This document shows positions 46,463 through 55,841 of a stretch of DNA of 64,000 nucleotides, piece by piece. Source of the DNA: Nostoc sp. TCL26-01. Lineage in GTDB: Bacteria; Cyanobacteriota; Cyanobacteriia; Cyanobacteriales; Nostocaceae. Both the position numbers and the translations under genes were made by a program. How positions within the stretch are numbered: the first letter of the stretch is position 1; every line of letters starts with the position of its first letter. Location: positions 3,690,001 to 3,754,000 of the forward strand of contig NZ_CP040297.1 of assembly GCF_013393945.1 (NCBI RefSeq), read 5' to 3'. Below the pieces are notes generated by a model. It worked only from the letters and a program-made list of their open reading frames with translations. It was not told the DNA's origin and ran no database searches.

Positions 46463-47347
46463 TTAAATTAAATTGAGTTTTTGTAGTACTGCCGCTAATT
46501 TTTGACTGACTTCTGTGTCAGCTTCAGTTAATGGCAAACGAGTAGAACCCACTTCCCAACCTTGAAGTTTGAGTGCTTGTTTAATGGGAATAGGATTTGT
46601 CGTGAGAAATAAAGCTTTAAACAAGGGGAAGAGTCGAAGATGAATGTCACTAGCGACTGTCACTTGCCCGGCATTAAAAGCTTGAATCATCTGCTGTAGT
46701 TGGTTTCCTACCAGATGGGAAGCGACGCTAACTACTCCTTTGGCCCCAATCGCTAACAAGGGTAGGGTTAAAGAATCATCTCCAGCGTAAATCTGGAACT
46801 CTTGCGGTGTCAAGCGGCGGATTTCACTCCCTTGGTCAAGATTGCCACTTGCTTCTTTGATACCCACAATATTGTCGATTTCGGCTAACCTAACAACTGT
46901 CTCTGGACTGAGATTTTGACCAGTACGTCCAGGAACGTTGTACAACAATAACGGCAGTTCGGGACAGGCTTGAGCTATTGCCTGAAAGTGCTGGTAGAGA
47001 CCAGATTGAGGCGGTTTGTTGTAGTAAGGTACTACTTGTAAAGTACCATGTACGCCTATTTTAGCTGCTTTTTGTGTGGCAGCGATCGCTTCTTTGGTGG
47101 AATTAGAACCACATCCTGCTATCACCTTAGCTTTGCCTGCAACTGCTTGCAAAACTTCCACAAACAACTGGTATTCTTCATCCCAACTCAGGGTAGGTGA
47201 TTCACCAGTTGTTCCGCAAATTACTAATGTATCTGTACCGTTGTCTGCTAGATGTGCTGCTAGTTCTGCCGCTACACCATAATTGACGCTACCGTCTTGT
47301 TTAAACGGCGTAATCATAGCGGTTAAAACTCTGCCGAAATCTCCCAC
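46463..47347 (-). CDS. dapA: 4-hydroxy-tetrahydrodipicolinate synthase
   Basis: 294 residues, class I aldolase: pyruvate plus aspartate semialdehyde to the lysine/peptidoglycan precursor. [37 protein letters not shown] (Tyr 133-like), [18 protein letters not shown] (Schiff base lysine) and [23 protein letters not shown]. Start GTG 47347, with AGGAG 10 bases upstream. Follows asd by 53 bases; consecutive steps of the lysine branch, so an operon. Confidence 0.95.
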   Translation of the reverse strand: MGDFGRVLTAMITPFKQDGSVNYGVAAELAAHLADNGTDTLVICGTTGESPTLSWDEEYQLFVEVLQAVAGKAKVIAGCGSNSTKEAIAATQKAAKIGVHGTLQVVPYYNKPPQSGLYQHFQAIAQACPELPLLLYNVPGRTGQNLSPETVVRLAEIDNIVGIKEASGNLDQGSEIRRLTPQEFQIYAGDDSLTLPLLAIGAKGVVSVASHLVGNQLQQMIQAFNAGQVTVASDIHLRLFPLFKALFLTTNPIPIKQALKLQGWEVGSTRLPLTEADTEVSQKLAAVLQKLNLI

Positions 47348-47400
47348 CCTTTTGTTACTCCTAATGACCTTGTTTAATTTTGTTTGTAGTAAAGCTTTAC

Positions 47401-48441
47401 TTATGCAACATAAGCTTTTGCAGGTTGGAGTAAATTTTTTTCTACCAACAACTCGGCTATTTGTACAGCATTTAGGGCTGCACCTTTACGAATTTGGTCG
47501 CCACAAAGCCAAAGTTCTAAACCACAGGGGTGAGAAATATCTTGTCTAATTCTCCCCACTAAAACTTCATCTCGACCACTAGCTTCCATGGGCATGGGAA
47601 AGTAATTTTTTTCCCAATCTTCTAATAATTTTACTCCAGGGGCGTTACTTAAAATTTCTCTGGCTGCTTGTGCTGGGAATGGTTCAGCAAATTCTAGATT
47701 AATGGCTTCGGAATGAGCGCGTAGTACGGGAACCCGTACACAAGTTGCTGTAATTCTGATTTGTTCTGTACCAAAAATCTTGCGAGTTTCGTTGACCATT
47801 TTCAACTCTTCCTCACAATAACCTGATTCATGTAATGGGGAGTTGTGAGGAAATAAGTTAAACGCCAAGGGATAGGGTAAAACCTCGGCTACTGGCAACT
47901 GTCCCTCTAAGATAGCACTAGTTTGGGTTTTGACTTCTGCCATTGCTTTGGCTCCTGCACCACTGGCAGATTGGTATGTGGCTGCAACAATGCGTTGTAC
48001 TGGTTTCACTTGATGTAGTGGCCAGACTGCTAATGTCAGCAAAATTGTGGTGCAGTTGGGGTTGGCAATGATGCCTTTGTGGTTGGCTGCGGCTTCGGGG
48101 TTGACCTCTGGGACAATCAGGGGTACGTCGGCTTGCATCCGAAAGGCGCTGGAGTTATCGATGACTACTGCACCTTTGGCGACGGCTGTGGCTGCCCAAG
48201 CTTTCGATGTGGAACCACCTGCACTGGCTAACACTATATCAATATTTTCTAAAGCGCGATCGCTCACTGCCTCGACTACTAAATTTTCGCCTTTAAAGGG
48301 TAGCGATCGCCCTACACTTTTTGCTGATGCCAATAACTTTAAATCCGCTATGGGAAAATTCCGGCTCTCCAGCAATTCCAGCAACTCTGTACCGACAGCA
48401 CCAGTTGCTCCCAATATAGCTACTCGATAAGAATTAGACAA
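47401..48441 (-). CDS. asd: Aspartate-semialdehyde dehydrogenase
   Basis: 346 residues. Reduces aspartyl phosphate with [40 protein letters not shown] with the catalytic Cys, [10 protein letters not shown], and [14 protein letters not shown] plus [13 protein letters not shown]. Full length and intact. ATG 48441; first gene of asd-dapA, divergent from tig over a 924-base gap. Confidence 0.96.
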   Translation of the reverse strand: MSNSYRVAILGATGAVGTELLELLESRNFPIADLKLLASAKSVGRSLPFKGENLVVEAVSDRALENIDIVLASAGGSTSKAWAATAVAKGAVVIDNSSAFRMQADVPLIVPEVNPEAAANHKGIIANPNCTTILLTLAVWPLHQVKPVQRIVAATYQSASGAGAKAMAEVKTQTSAILEGQLPVAEVLPYPLAFNLFPHNSPLHESGYCEEELKMVNETRKIFGTEQIRITATCVRVPVLRAHSEAINLEFAEPFPAQAAREILSNAPGVKLLEDWEKNYFPMPMEASGRDEVLVGRIRQDISHPCGLELWLCGDQIRKGAALNAVQIAELLVEKNLLQPAKAYVA

Positions 48442-49365
48442 ACTAGCTTTCTCCTTTCATGGTTTTTTTGGTAAATATCTTACAGTTTTATAATTTATTC
48501 ATATCTATCTAACTGCATAACAATGACTAAGCAAGCATTAATAATTTTCCTGGGAATGAGACAGGAACTAGCAGAATTTGAGCTTGGCAGTTACGCCATC
48601 TGCTGAGGACATGAGAATTTTTGCTGGATTTTCTTGGCTTCACATAAGTTTTAGCTAATGGTAGTGATTTAACTTTGTTGTACTGAAGAAATTCTTTTGA
48701 CTACAAGTAATATTAATTTTTTCGGTTATTGATGCGGTTATTTACAGAATTTAAATTAATGCTAAATCTTATAACAATTTTGGCAAATTTACCGTTTAAT
48801 TAAAAATTTAAATACATTATACAACAATTCTGCTATGTGCTTAAGAATATGCAGTGTACTCTATTTTTGTCATTTCCCAGTTCTATTTGACTGAAAAACC
48901 AAAGCAAAAAGTTTTTTCTCCCACCCTGATACCCGTTAGCCAACTAGAATACACAACAAAGACATGAACAGCTTTTTCCTGGAATACCCAGTTACCATTG
49001 CTGATTTTCCGGCTAGAAGGTAGAAAATACTTGACTTTCTCGCTCCATCACCCCTATTTTCAAGCTAGGCTCAACAACATAACATGAAAAAATCAATCGT
49101 TCAGCCGTGAACACCAGAATATCACGGTGGTAGTTCTCGAAACTGAAAGTCTGAAAAATATTCATACTGACACCTTCAGTAAAGTTATAGCGCGAAAGTG
49201 TCCAGTCCTTCTACTTTAGACAGTAAACTGGATATCTACAATGAAGCCAGGAAATCTGCCTGACAGGCACTTCCCATTCTCACCAAGAGACATCAACGCC
49301 CAGAAGCGGTCTATCGCCTCTCGTATGTACTTGGAGTCACAAACACCAAAAAATAGAGACAAAGC
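48442..49365. other. Divergent intergenic region asd / tig
   Basis: 924 bases with no gene found. A candidate tig promoter is TTGACT (49031-49036) with TATTTT (49055-49060), 18-base spacer. No riboswitch or tRNA recognised. Confidence 0.5.
49031..49060 (+). promoter_or_regulatory. Candidate sigma-70-type promoter for tig
   Basis: TTGACT, 18-base spacer, TATTTT; a long leader of about 300 bases follows. Weak -10. Confidence 0.3.
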
Positions 49366-50781
49366 ATGAAAGTTACCCAGGAAAAACTTCCCGCCAGTCA
49401 AATTGGGCTGGAAATAGAGATTACACCAGAAATTACCCAGAAAACTTACGAAAAGGTAATTAAAAATTTAGCCAATACCGTGAATATTCCTGGGTTTCGT
49501 AGAGGCAAAGTACCCAGACAAGTATTGGTACAGCGATTAGGCACAACTCACATCAAAGCCGCAGCCTTAGAAGAATTAATTCAAGATGGGATTGAGCAAG
49601 CAGTTAAACAAGAATCCATCTCCGCCATTGGTCAACCAAAACTGCGTTCCTCTTTTGATGATTTGATTAGTAATTATGAACCAGGGAAACCCCTGACTTT
49701 TGCAGCTGCTGTGGATGTGGAACCAGAAGTTAATCTGGTGCAGTACACAGGGTTGCAAGCAAAGGCAGAGGAAATCACCTACGACTCAGCGCGGGTTGAG
49801 GAAGTTTTAGAAAAAGAACGTCAGGAACTAGCAACATTAATTCCTGTAGAAGGACGTGCAGCGCAAATTGGCGATGTGGCTGTAGTCGATTTTCAAGGTG
49901 TCATTGCTAAAGCTGAGGATGACGACCCAGCAGCAGAACCAGAACCCATTCCTGGGGGTGAGGCTAGTGACTTTCAAGTAGAATTACAGGAAGATAAGTT
50001 TATTCCTGGTTTTGTGACGGGAATGGTGGGGATGAATCCTGGGGAAACCAGAGAAGTGCCAGCCCAATTTCCAGATCCCTACGTGAATGAAGCATTAGCT
50101 GGCAAAGCAGCGATTTTCACGATTACGCTCAAAGAAATCAAAGAAAAAGAACTGCCGGAACTAAATGATGACTTCGCCCAAGAGGTGAGTGATTTTGATA
50201 CCCTAGAAGAACTGCGTGGGTCTTTAGTAGAGCGTTATCAGAAAGAAGCGGCAGAAAAAACTAAAGGCAATCAGCAAGAAGCATTGCTGGCAGAATTGCT
50301 CAAACACATAGAGGTAGATTTACCTGAAACCCTGATTGAGCGAGAAGTAGACTCGATGCTGACCCAAACAGCCATGCGACTAGCCCAACAGGGTTTAGAT
50401 GTGAAGAAATTATTTACCCAAGACATTATCCCTCAATTACGTGAGCGATCGCGTACAGAAGCAATTGAGCGTCTGAAAAAGTCTCTCGCCTTACAAGAAG
50501 TGGGTAAACGTGAGTCGATAGAAGTCACTCCAGGCGAAATCCAAGCTAAGGTGCAAGAACTGCTGGAGCAATACCCCGATGAGGATATTGACACAGATAG
50601 ATTGCAATCAGTGGTAGAGAACGAACTTTTGACCGAAAAAATTATCGATTGGCTCCTGGCCAACTCTACCGTAGAACTTGTACCTGAAGGCTCATTAAAT
50701 AGCCAAGAATCAGAGACAACTACACCAGAGACTGAGGCAGAAAGTTCGGAAACTGTCACAGAATCAACAACAGACGCTTAA
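49366..50781 (+). CDS. tig: Trigger factor
   Basis: 471 residues. Ribosome-bound chaperone and prolyl isomerase. N-terminal ribosome-binding domain with GFRRGKVPRQVL (signature loop), FKBP-type isomerase domain about residues 170-260 (GDVAVVDFQGVI, GFVTGMVGMNPGETREVPAQFPD, ALAGKAAIFTITL), and a C-terminal chaperone arm. The acidic tail (NSQESETTTPETEAESSETVTEST) is low complexity. First of tig-clpP-clpX. ATG 49366. Confidence 0.95.
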   Translation: MKVTQEKLPASQIGLEIEITPEITQKTYEKVIKNLANTVNIPGFRRGKVPRQVLVQRLGTTHIKAAALEELIQDGIEQAVKQESISAIGQPKLRSSFDDLISNYEPGKPLTFAAAVDVEPEVNLVQYTGLQAKAEEITYDSARVEEVLEKERQELATLIPVEGRAAQIGDVAVVDFQGVIAKAEDDDPAAEPEPIPGGEASDFQVELQEDKFIPGFVTGMVGMNPGETREVPAQFPDPYVNEALAGKAAIFTITLKEIKEKELPELNDDFAQEVSDFDTLEELRGSLVERYQKEAAEKTKGNQQEALLAELLKHIEVDLPETLIEREVDSMLTQTAMRLAQQGLDVKKLFTQDIIPQLRERSRTEAIERLKKSLALQEVGKRESIEVTPGEIQAKVQELLEQYPDEDIDTDRLQSVVENELLTEKIIDWLLANSTVELVPEGSLNSQESETTTPETEAESSETVTESTTDA

Positions 50782-51092
50782 ATTATCCCCCAAACGGAAA
50801 TTTATGGGTTATAAATGCTGAGTTATGAGTATGAAAAATTATTACTCATACTCAGTTATTCACAACGGGACAAACGTTGCCAACAACGTCTGTAACATAG
50901 GAAATTGACAGATTAACAATGGTGTGATGCCCGGCGTAGCTAATCGCCCTTGCCTGATGCAGGGTCAAACGACAAGAATATAGATGAGGCATAATGGTTA
51001 ACACACAGGTAAATACAAAATCCCATTTATTCACTTCCCGGCAGTCATAGCTGCCACAATCTCTGTCCCACCTAATTTCTAATTGTTCTCCT
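50782..51092. other. 311-base gap between tig and clpP
   Basis: Contains a degenerate copy of the CAACGTCTG repeat (GACAAACGTTG..CAACGTCTG, 50868-50895). Otherwise nothing; the clpP promoter may lie here. Confidence 0.5.
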
Positions 51093-51791
51093 ATGCTTGT
51101 ATCCCAGTCGGCAAATTACCCCATCAGCAGCATCAGTCAGTTTGGTATGTCTTCCCATCTCAACGGCATCAGCAACATCGTGCCGATGGTTGTAGAACAA
51201 TCGGGAATGGGAGAAAGGGCTTTCGACATCTACTCCCGCCTGCTACGGGAGAGAATCATCTTTTTAGGAACTCCCGTAGATGATGCTGTCGCCAACACGA
51301 TTGTGGCTCAGTTGTTGTTTCTGGATGCGGAAGACTCAGAAAAAGACATCCAACTGTATATCAACTCCCCTGGTGGTTCTGTCTACGCAGGTATGGCAAT
51401 CTATGATACAATGCAGCAGATTCGTCCCGATGTTGTTACCATATGTTTTGGATTGGCAGCTAGCATGGGGGCATTCTTATTAACTGCTGGAACTCCAGGT
51501 AAACGTATGTCTCTGCCTGACTCCCGAATTATGATTCACCAACCCCTGGGTGGCGCACAAGGTCAAGCTATTGACATAGAAATCCAAGCGAGGGAAATTC
51601 TTTACATTAAGGCTCAGTTGAATCAGTTATTAGCAAATCACACTGGTCAACCCTTAGAAAGAATTGAAGCAGATACTGACCGCGACTTCTTTATGTCGGC
51701 AGAAGAGGCAAAAAATTACGGTTTAATCGATCAAGTCATCTCCAGACAAAATCTTCCCACAGCAGGGGAAAACGTCACCATCGTGAAATAA
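51093..51791 (+). CDS. clpP: ATP-dependent Clp protease proteolytic subunit
   Basis: 232 residues. Serine protease: catalytic Ser in [11 protein letters not shown], His in [11 protein letters not shown] and Asp in [13 protein letters not shown]. The N-terminal 38 residues are longer than E. coli; a second ATG at 51147 would give a shorter form. Second gene of the tig-clpP-clpX row, nine bases before clpX, so co-translated with it. Cyanobacteria have several ClpP paralogues; this one has the ClpX neighbour. Confidence 0.95.
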   Translation: MLVSQSANYPISSISQFGMSSHLNGISNIVPMVVEQSGMGERAFDIYSRLLRERIIFLGTPVDDAVANTIVAQLLFLDAEDSEKDIQLYINSPGGSVYAGMAIYDTMQQIRPDVVTICFGLAASMGAFLLTAGTPGKRMSLPDSRIMIHQPLGGAQGQAIDIEIQAREILYIKAQLNQLLANHTGQPLERIEADTDRDFFMSAEEAKNYGLIDQVISRQNLPTAGENVTIVK

Positions 51792-51800
51792 GAGGCTGGT

Positions 51801-53141
51801 ATGTCTAAGTACGACTCCCATTTAAAATGTTCTTTCTGTGGCAAGTCTCAGGAGCAAGTGCGGAAATTAATCGCAGGGCCGGGAGTCTACATCTGCGATG
51901 AATGTGTAGACTTGTGTAATGAAATCTTAGATGAGGAGTTGCTAGATACTAGTGGTGCGACGACACAACCAACCCCCAAATCAGAACCACCTCAGAAACG
52001 CCGCACCCGTTCTGCCAATCTCTCTCTGACTCAAATTCCCAAGCCCAGAGAGATTAAAAAATACCTAGATGAACACGTGATTGGGCAAGATGAAGCCAAA
52101 AAAGTCTTGTCAGTAGCAGTTTACAATCACTATAAGCGGTTGGCACTGTTGCAAACCAAAGGCAATGGTAAGAATGGGGCAGAAGATGCGGTAGAACTGC
52201 AAAAATCTAACATTTTGTTAATCGGCCCTACTGGTTGCGGCAAAACTCTCCTAGCTCAAACCCTAGCGAAAATTCTCGATGTCCCCTTTGCTGTCGCTGA
52301 TGCCACAACCCTGACAGAAGCCGGGTATGTAGGGGAAGATGTAGAGAATATCTTACTACGATTATTGCAAGTGGCTGATTTGGACGTAGAAGAAGCCCAG
52401 CGAGGTATCATCTATATCGACGAAATTGATAAAATTGCCCGCAAGAGTGAAAACCCTTCTATTACTAGAGATGTATCCGGTGAAGGTGTCCAGCAAGCTC
52501 TATTAAAAATGCTAGAAGGGACGATCGCCAATGTACCACCCCAAGGCGGACGGAAACATCCCTACCAAGACTGCATCCAAATAGATACCAGCAACATTCT
52601 GTTTATTTGTGGTGGGGCTTTTGTCGGGCTAGAAAAAGTCGTAGAGCAGAGGGGCGGTAAAAAGTCAATAGGTTTTGTCCAACCTGGGGATAACCAATCG
52701 AAAGAAAAACGAGCAGCAGATGTACTCCGCCATCTAGAACCAGATGATTTAGTCAAATTTGGCATGATTCCCGAATTTATCGGGCGTGTGCCAATGGTAG
52801 CTGTAGTTGATCCTCTAGATGAAGAAGCCTTGATGGCAATTCTGACTCAGCCCCGCAGCGCCCTAGTGAAGCAGTACCAAAAACTGCTGAAGATGGATAA
52901 TGTCCAATTAGATTTTAAACAAGATGCGCTCAAAGCGATCGCTCAAGAAGCCTACCGTCGCAAAACAGGAGCCAGAGCATTACGTGGTATCGTCGAAGAA
53001 CTGATGTTAGATGTTATGTATGAGCTACCATCCCGTAAAGATGTCACACGTTGCACAGTTACTAGGGAAATGGTAGAGAAGCGTTCTACAGCAGAATTGC
53101 TAGTACATCCGTCTTCATTACCTAAACCAGAATCGGCTTAG
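51801..53141 (+). CDS. clpX: ATP-dependent Clp protease ATP-binding subunit ClpX
   Basis: 446 residues. Zinc-binding N-domain ([11 protein letters not shown] ... CDECVDLC, four cysteines), Walker [15 protein letters not shown], Walker [21 protein letters not shown] pore loop, sensor-1 region [30 protein letters not shown] and the C-terminal [22 protein letters not shown]. Starts nine bases after clpP. Unfolds substrates for ClpP. Confidence 0.97.
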   Translation: MSKYDSHLKCSFCGKSQEQVRKLIAGPGVYICDECVDLCNEILDEELLDTSGATTQPTPKSEPPQKRRTRSANLSLTQIPKPREIKKYLDEHVIGQDEAKKVLSVAVYNHYKRLALLQTKGNGKNGAEDAVELQKSNILLIGPTGCGKTLLAQTLAKILDVPFAVADATTLTEAGYVGEDVENILLRLLQVADLDVEEAQRGIIYIDEIDKIARKSENPSITRDVSGEGVQQALLKMLEGTIANVPPQGGRKHPYQDCIQIDTSNILFICGGAFVGLEKVVEQRGGKKSIGFVQPGDNQSKEKRAADVLRHLEPDDLVKFGMIPEFIGRVPMVAVVDPLDEEALMAILTQPRSALVKQYQKLLKMDNVQLDFKQDALKAIAQEAYRRKTGARALRGIVEELMLDVMYELPSRKDVTRCTVTREMVEKRSTAELLVHPSSLPKPESA

Positions 53142-53156
53142 TAGTGATGAGTGCTG

Positions 53157-53280
53157 AGTAGAGGCGTATTGCAATACGCCTCCACAGGAGTGCTGAGTGA
53201 GGGAGTGAGGGAGTAGTGAAATAATGACCAATGACCACTAACTAATGACTCTTGACTATTGACTATTGACTATTGACTTA
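53157..53280. repeat. Palindrome and heptamer tract after clpX
   Basis: GAGGCGTATTGCAATACGCCTC (53161-53182) is a palindrome related to the CAACGTCTC family, followed by the GAGTGAGGGAGT and TTGACTA units to 53280. Confidence 0.75.
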
Positions 53281-53286
53281 GAAAAA

Positions 53287-54207
53287 ATGCCTTTCATCAA
53301 TGTGCGTGGGGTTGAACATTATTACGAGTGGATAAAACAATCATCCACTGATGTGGCAAAACCTGTGATGGTATTCCTTCACGGTTGGGCTGGTTCAGCT
53401 AGATACTGGACAAGTACTGCTAATGCCTTATCAGATAAATTTGATTGTCTACTCTACGATTTGCGGGGGTTTGGCCGTTCTCAAGGAAAACCCACTGTCA
53501 TCCCAGCCAGTGAATCTGTTGCTGAGTCGGAGTCAACGCCGGAAAAACTACAGGCAATTCAAGAGTTAACCTATGAATTAGCAGAATACGCTGAAGATTT
53601 AGCAGTTTTGCTGGATAAATTGCAGCTGCAACGTGTTTATATTAACGCTCACTCGATGGGGGCTTCCGTCGCTACACTATTTTTTAATAGCTATCCCCAA
53701 CGAGTCGAACGAGGAATTTTAACTTGTAGCGGAATTTTTGAATATGATGAGCAAGCTTTCACCGCTTTTCATAAATTTGGTGGTTATGTAGTCAAATTCC
53801 GTCCCCAATGGTTAGGCAAAATACCATTTGTTGACAAGATGTTTATGGCCAGATTTTTACATCGTCCCATCCCCAAAACTGAAAGTCAAGCTTTTTTACA
53901 AGATTTTCTTGATGCTGATTATGATACTGCATTAGGCACAATTTTTACTTCTGTGAGTAAAGCACAGGCAGAATTAATGCCTCAAGAATTTGCTAATTTG
54001 CAAGTATCGACTCTACTAATAGCAGGAGAATATGACCAAATTATTCCTGCGGCAATGGGACGACAAGCAGCAGCTTTAAATGACAAAGTAGAGTTTGTGA
54101 TGATTCCGAATACAGGACATTTTCCCATGTTAGAAGATGCGCCAACTTACTTGCAAAAAGTCCGAGAGTTTTTACAAGTTCCTGCTCTGGAATTGCCAGC
54201 TAATTAG
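53287..54207 (+). CDS. Alpha/beta hydrolase
   Basis: 306 residues from ATG 53287; the frame is open to TTG 53266, but those residues (MTIDLEK) are made by the repeat tract. MVFLHGWAGSARYW (oxyanion region), DLRGFGRSQG, AHSMGASVAT (nucleophile elbow with AHSMG in place of the usual GHSMG), and TLLIAGEYDQIIP and NTGHFPMLED with Asp and His. All triad members are present. Substrate unknown; no signal peptide. Confidence 0.85.
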   Translation: MPFINVRGVEHYYEWIKQSSTDVAKPVMVFLHGWAGSARYWTSTANALSDKFDCLLYDLRGFGRSQGKPTVIPASESVAESESTPEKLQAIQELTYELAEYAEDLAVLLDKLQLQRVYINAHSMGASVATLFFNSYPQRVERGILTCSGIFEYDEQAFTAFHKFGGYVVKFRPQWLGKIPFVDKMFMARFLHRPIPKTESQAFLQDFLDADYDTALGTIFTSVSKAQAELMPQEFANLQVSTLLIAGEYDQIIPAAMGRQAAALNDKVEFVMIPNTGHFPMLEDAPTYLQKVREFLQVPALELPAN

Positions 54208-54287
54208 CCTGATATTTTATAGCTTTTCTCAGTTAAGTGAGGTACATATTTTTAGTTAACAGAGGCTACCCGCATTTCTCATAAGCA

Positions 54288-54350
54288 GTAGGGGCGGGTT
54301 AACAAATATGCTGACATTATTCACCAATATCTCACTTAACCCGCCCCTAC
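54288..54350. repeat. Inverted repeat GTAGGGGCGGGTTAA / TTAACCCGCCCCTAC
   Basis: Perfect 15-base arms around a 33-base AT-rich loop between two convergent genes; likely a MITE-like dispersed element that may also act as a bidirectional terminator. Confidence 0.7.
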
Positions 54351-54431
54351 GACTTCTGGACTAGACAGGTGTACTTCATCAGCATGAAAATCGCTATACT
54401 TGATAAGTTCTAAATTCCTCTACTCCATATC

Positions 54432-55733
54432 TTATAACCAAATTTTTACTACTCGACCTAGCAATTCTTGTCCGAACCAAGGTGTATTACTAGAAAGTGT
54501 GTAGAGATTTTTCCTGTCAACTTTCCAGGTTTGTTGAGGAGCAAATAAAGTTAATTCTACACTTTGATGTGGTGCGATCGCCTGCATTTTTTGTTGTAAA
54601 CATTGGGCTGGGCGACTACTCAAAGCTTGCCACAATTCTAAGGCGGTAAATTCGCCAGTTTCTACCAGATGTTGCCACAGTAAAGGTAATGCTAACTCAA
54701 AACCAATTGCACCGGCTGGGGCTTCAGCAAAGGCTTGGACTTTTTCTTCATAAGTGTAGGGTGCATGATCAATAGCGATCGCATCTATCACACCACTCCG
54801 CACCCCTGCACGCAATGCTTTGACATCACTAGCATTTCCCAATGGTGGATCTAAATGCAAGCTAGTGTCATAACTCTTTACAGCTTTGGTGTCTAATAAC
54901 AGGTGCATCCAGGTAGTACTAGCGGTGATAGGTAAACCGTTTGCCTTGGCTGCGGCGATGAGTTCCACACTCCGGGCGGTGGAGACACGCATAATATGGA
55001 CTTGACTATTACCAGTAGCAGCAACTAATTCTAACAGAGAAGCGATCGCTGTTGTCTCGGCACTGGCAGGTACAGGTGGCAAACCAAACCGCAGTGCATC
55101 CGCCCCTTCCCGCATAACTCCATTAGACATCAGTTGGCGATCGCAAGGCCAAAATGCTACTGGTTTGTACAATGGCTGCACATATTCCAACACCCGCCGC
55201 ACCAGTCCCAAATTATCCAAAGGTAAGCCATCAGTAAAACCCACAACACTCGCCGCCGCTAAATCAGCCAACTCCGTCATCTGCTTCCCAGCCACATCTA
55301 GGGTAACAGCACCCCATGTGTAGAGATGGGGGGAGGGGGAGATGGGGGGAGTGGGGGATGGGGAGAAAGAATTGTCCCCTTGTCCCCTTGTCTTCTTCTG
55401 CAACTGTGCCACAAGCGCCGGGTTATCAATCGCCGGGGACGTATCGGGTAAAATACTAACTCTAGTAAAACCACCAGCCGCAGCAGCTTGCAGGAAAGAT
55501 ACAAGAGTTTCCCGTTCTTCAAACCCTGGTTCACCGGAATGGCTGTATAAATCTACTAATCCAGTCCCCAAAACTAATCCCCGACAATCTCTAATTTGTG
55601 TATCAGGACTGATATCAGAAATTTGTGAAGCGATCGCTTGGATTTTACCATCAGCAATTAGCACATCAGCTATTTCATCAGTTCCAGAAACCGGATCAAT
55701 TACCCTTACTTGTTGCAGAAGTTCAGTTGTCAT
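54432..55733 (-). CDS. pyrC: Dihydroorotase homologue (likely non-catalytic) with repeat-derived insert
   Basis: 433 residues of the class I dihydroorotase family. Family blocks: GLVLGTGLVDLYSHSGEPG, DTSPAIDNPALV, DALRFGLPPV, VHIMRVSTARSVELIAAAK and AIAIDHAPYTYEEK. Compared with active enzymes, the first metal His of D-x-H-x-H is Tyr (DLYSH), the HCED histidine is lost (WPCD) and the HVST His is Arg (MRVST). Residues about 117-137 (RGQGDNSFSPSPTPPISPSP) come from a G-rich repeat in the DNA. Most likely a pseudo-dihydroorotase that supports aspartate transcarbamoylase, as known in pseudomonads; this is inference. Start ATG 55733 is in a heptamer repeat. Confidence 0.8.
   Translation of the reverse strand: MTTELLQQVRVIDPVSGTDEIADVLIADGKIQAIASQISDISPDTQIRDCRGLVLGTGLVDLYSHSGEPGFEERETLVSFLQAAAAGGFTRVSILPDTSPAIDNPALVAQLQKKTRGQGDNSFSPSPTPPISPSPHLYTWGAVTLDVAGKQMTELADLAAASVVGFTDGLPLDNLGLVRRVLEYVQPLYKPVAFWPCDRQLMSNGVMREGADALRFGLPPVPASAETTAIASLLELVAATGNSQVHIMRVSTARSVELIAAAKANGLPITASTTWMHLLLDTKAVKSYDTSLHLDPPLGNASDVKALRAGVRSGVIDAIAIDHAPYTYEEKVQAFAEAPAGAIGFELALPLLWQHLVETGEFTALELWQALSSRPAQCLQQKMQAIAPHQSVELTLFAPQQTWKVDRKNLYTLSSNTPWFGQELLGRVVKIWL
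55321..55395. repeat. G-rich/CCCCTTGTC repeat within the pyrC-like coding region
   Basis: GATGGGGGGAGGGGGAGATGG-type DNA then TGTCCCCTTGTCCCCTTGTC, the unit seen in other gaps; the reading frame remains open through it. Confidence 0.8.
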
Positions 55734-55841
55734 TAGTTATTAGTCATTGGTCATTGGTCAATAGTCAATAGTCAATAGTCATTGGTCATTAGCATTCCTT
55801 CTTCACCCCCACTCCCTCACTCCCTCACTCCCTCACTCCCC
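55731..55841. repeat. Heptamer tract and CTCACTCCC units before the pyrC-like gene
   Basis: TTAGTCATTGGTCATTGGTC and CACTCCCTCACTCCCTCACT; the ATG of the pyrC-like gene is the last unit. Confidence 0.85.

Noticed and set aside
55342..55743. 133-codon plus-strand frame opposite the pyrC-like gene
   Set aside because: Shadow of the real gene on the other strand; runs through the G-rich repeat.
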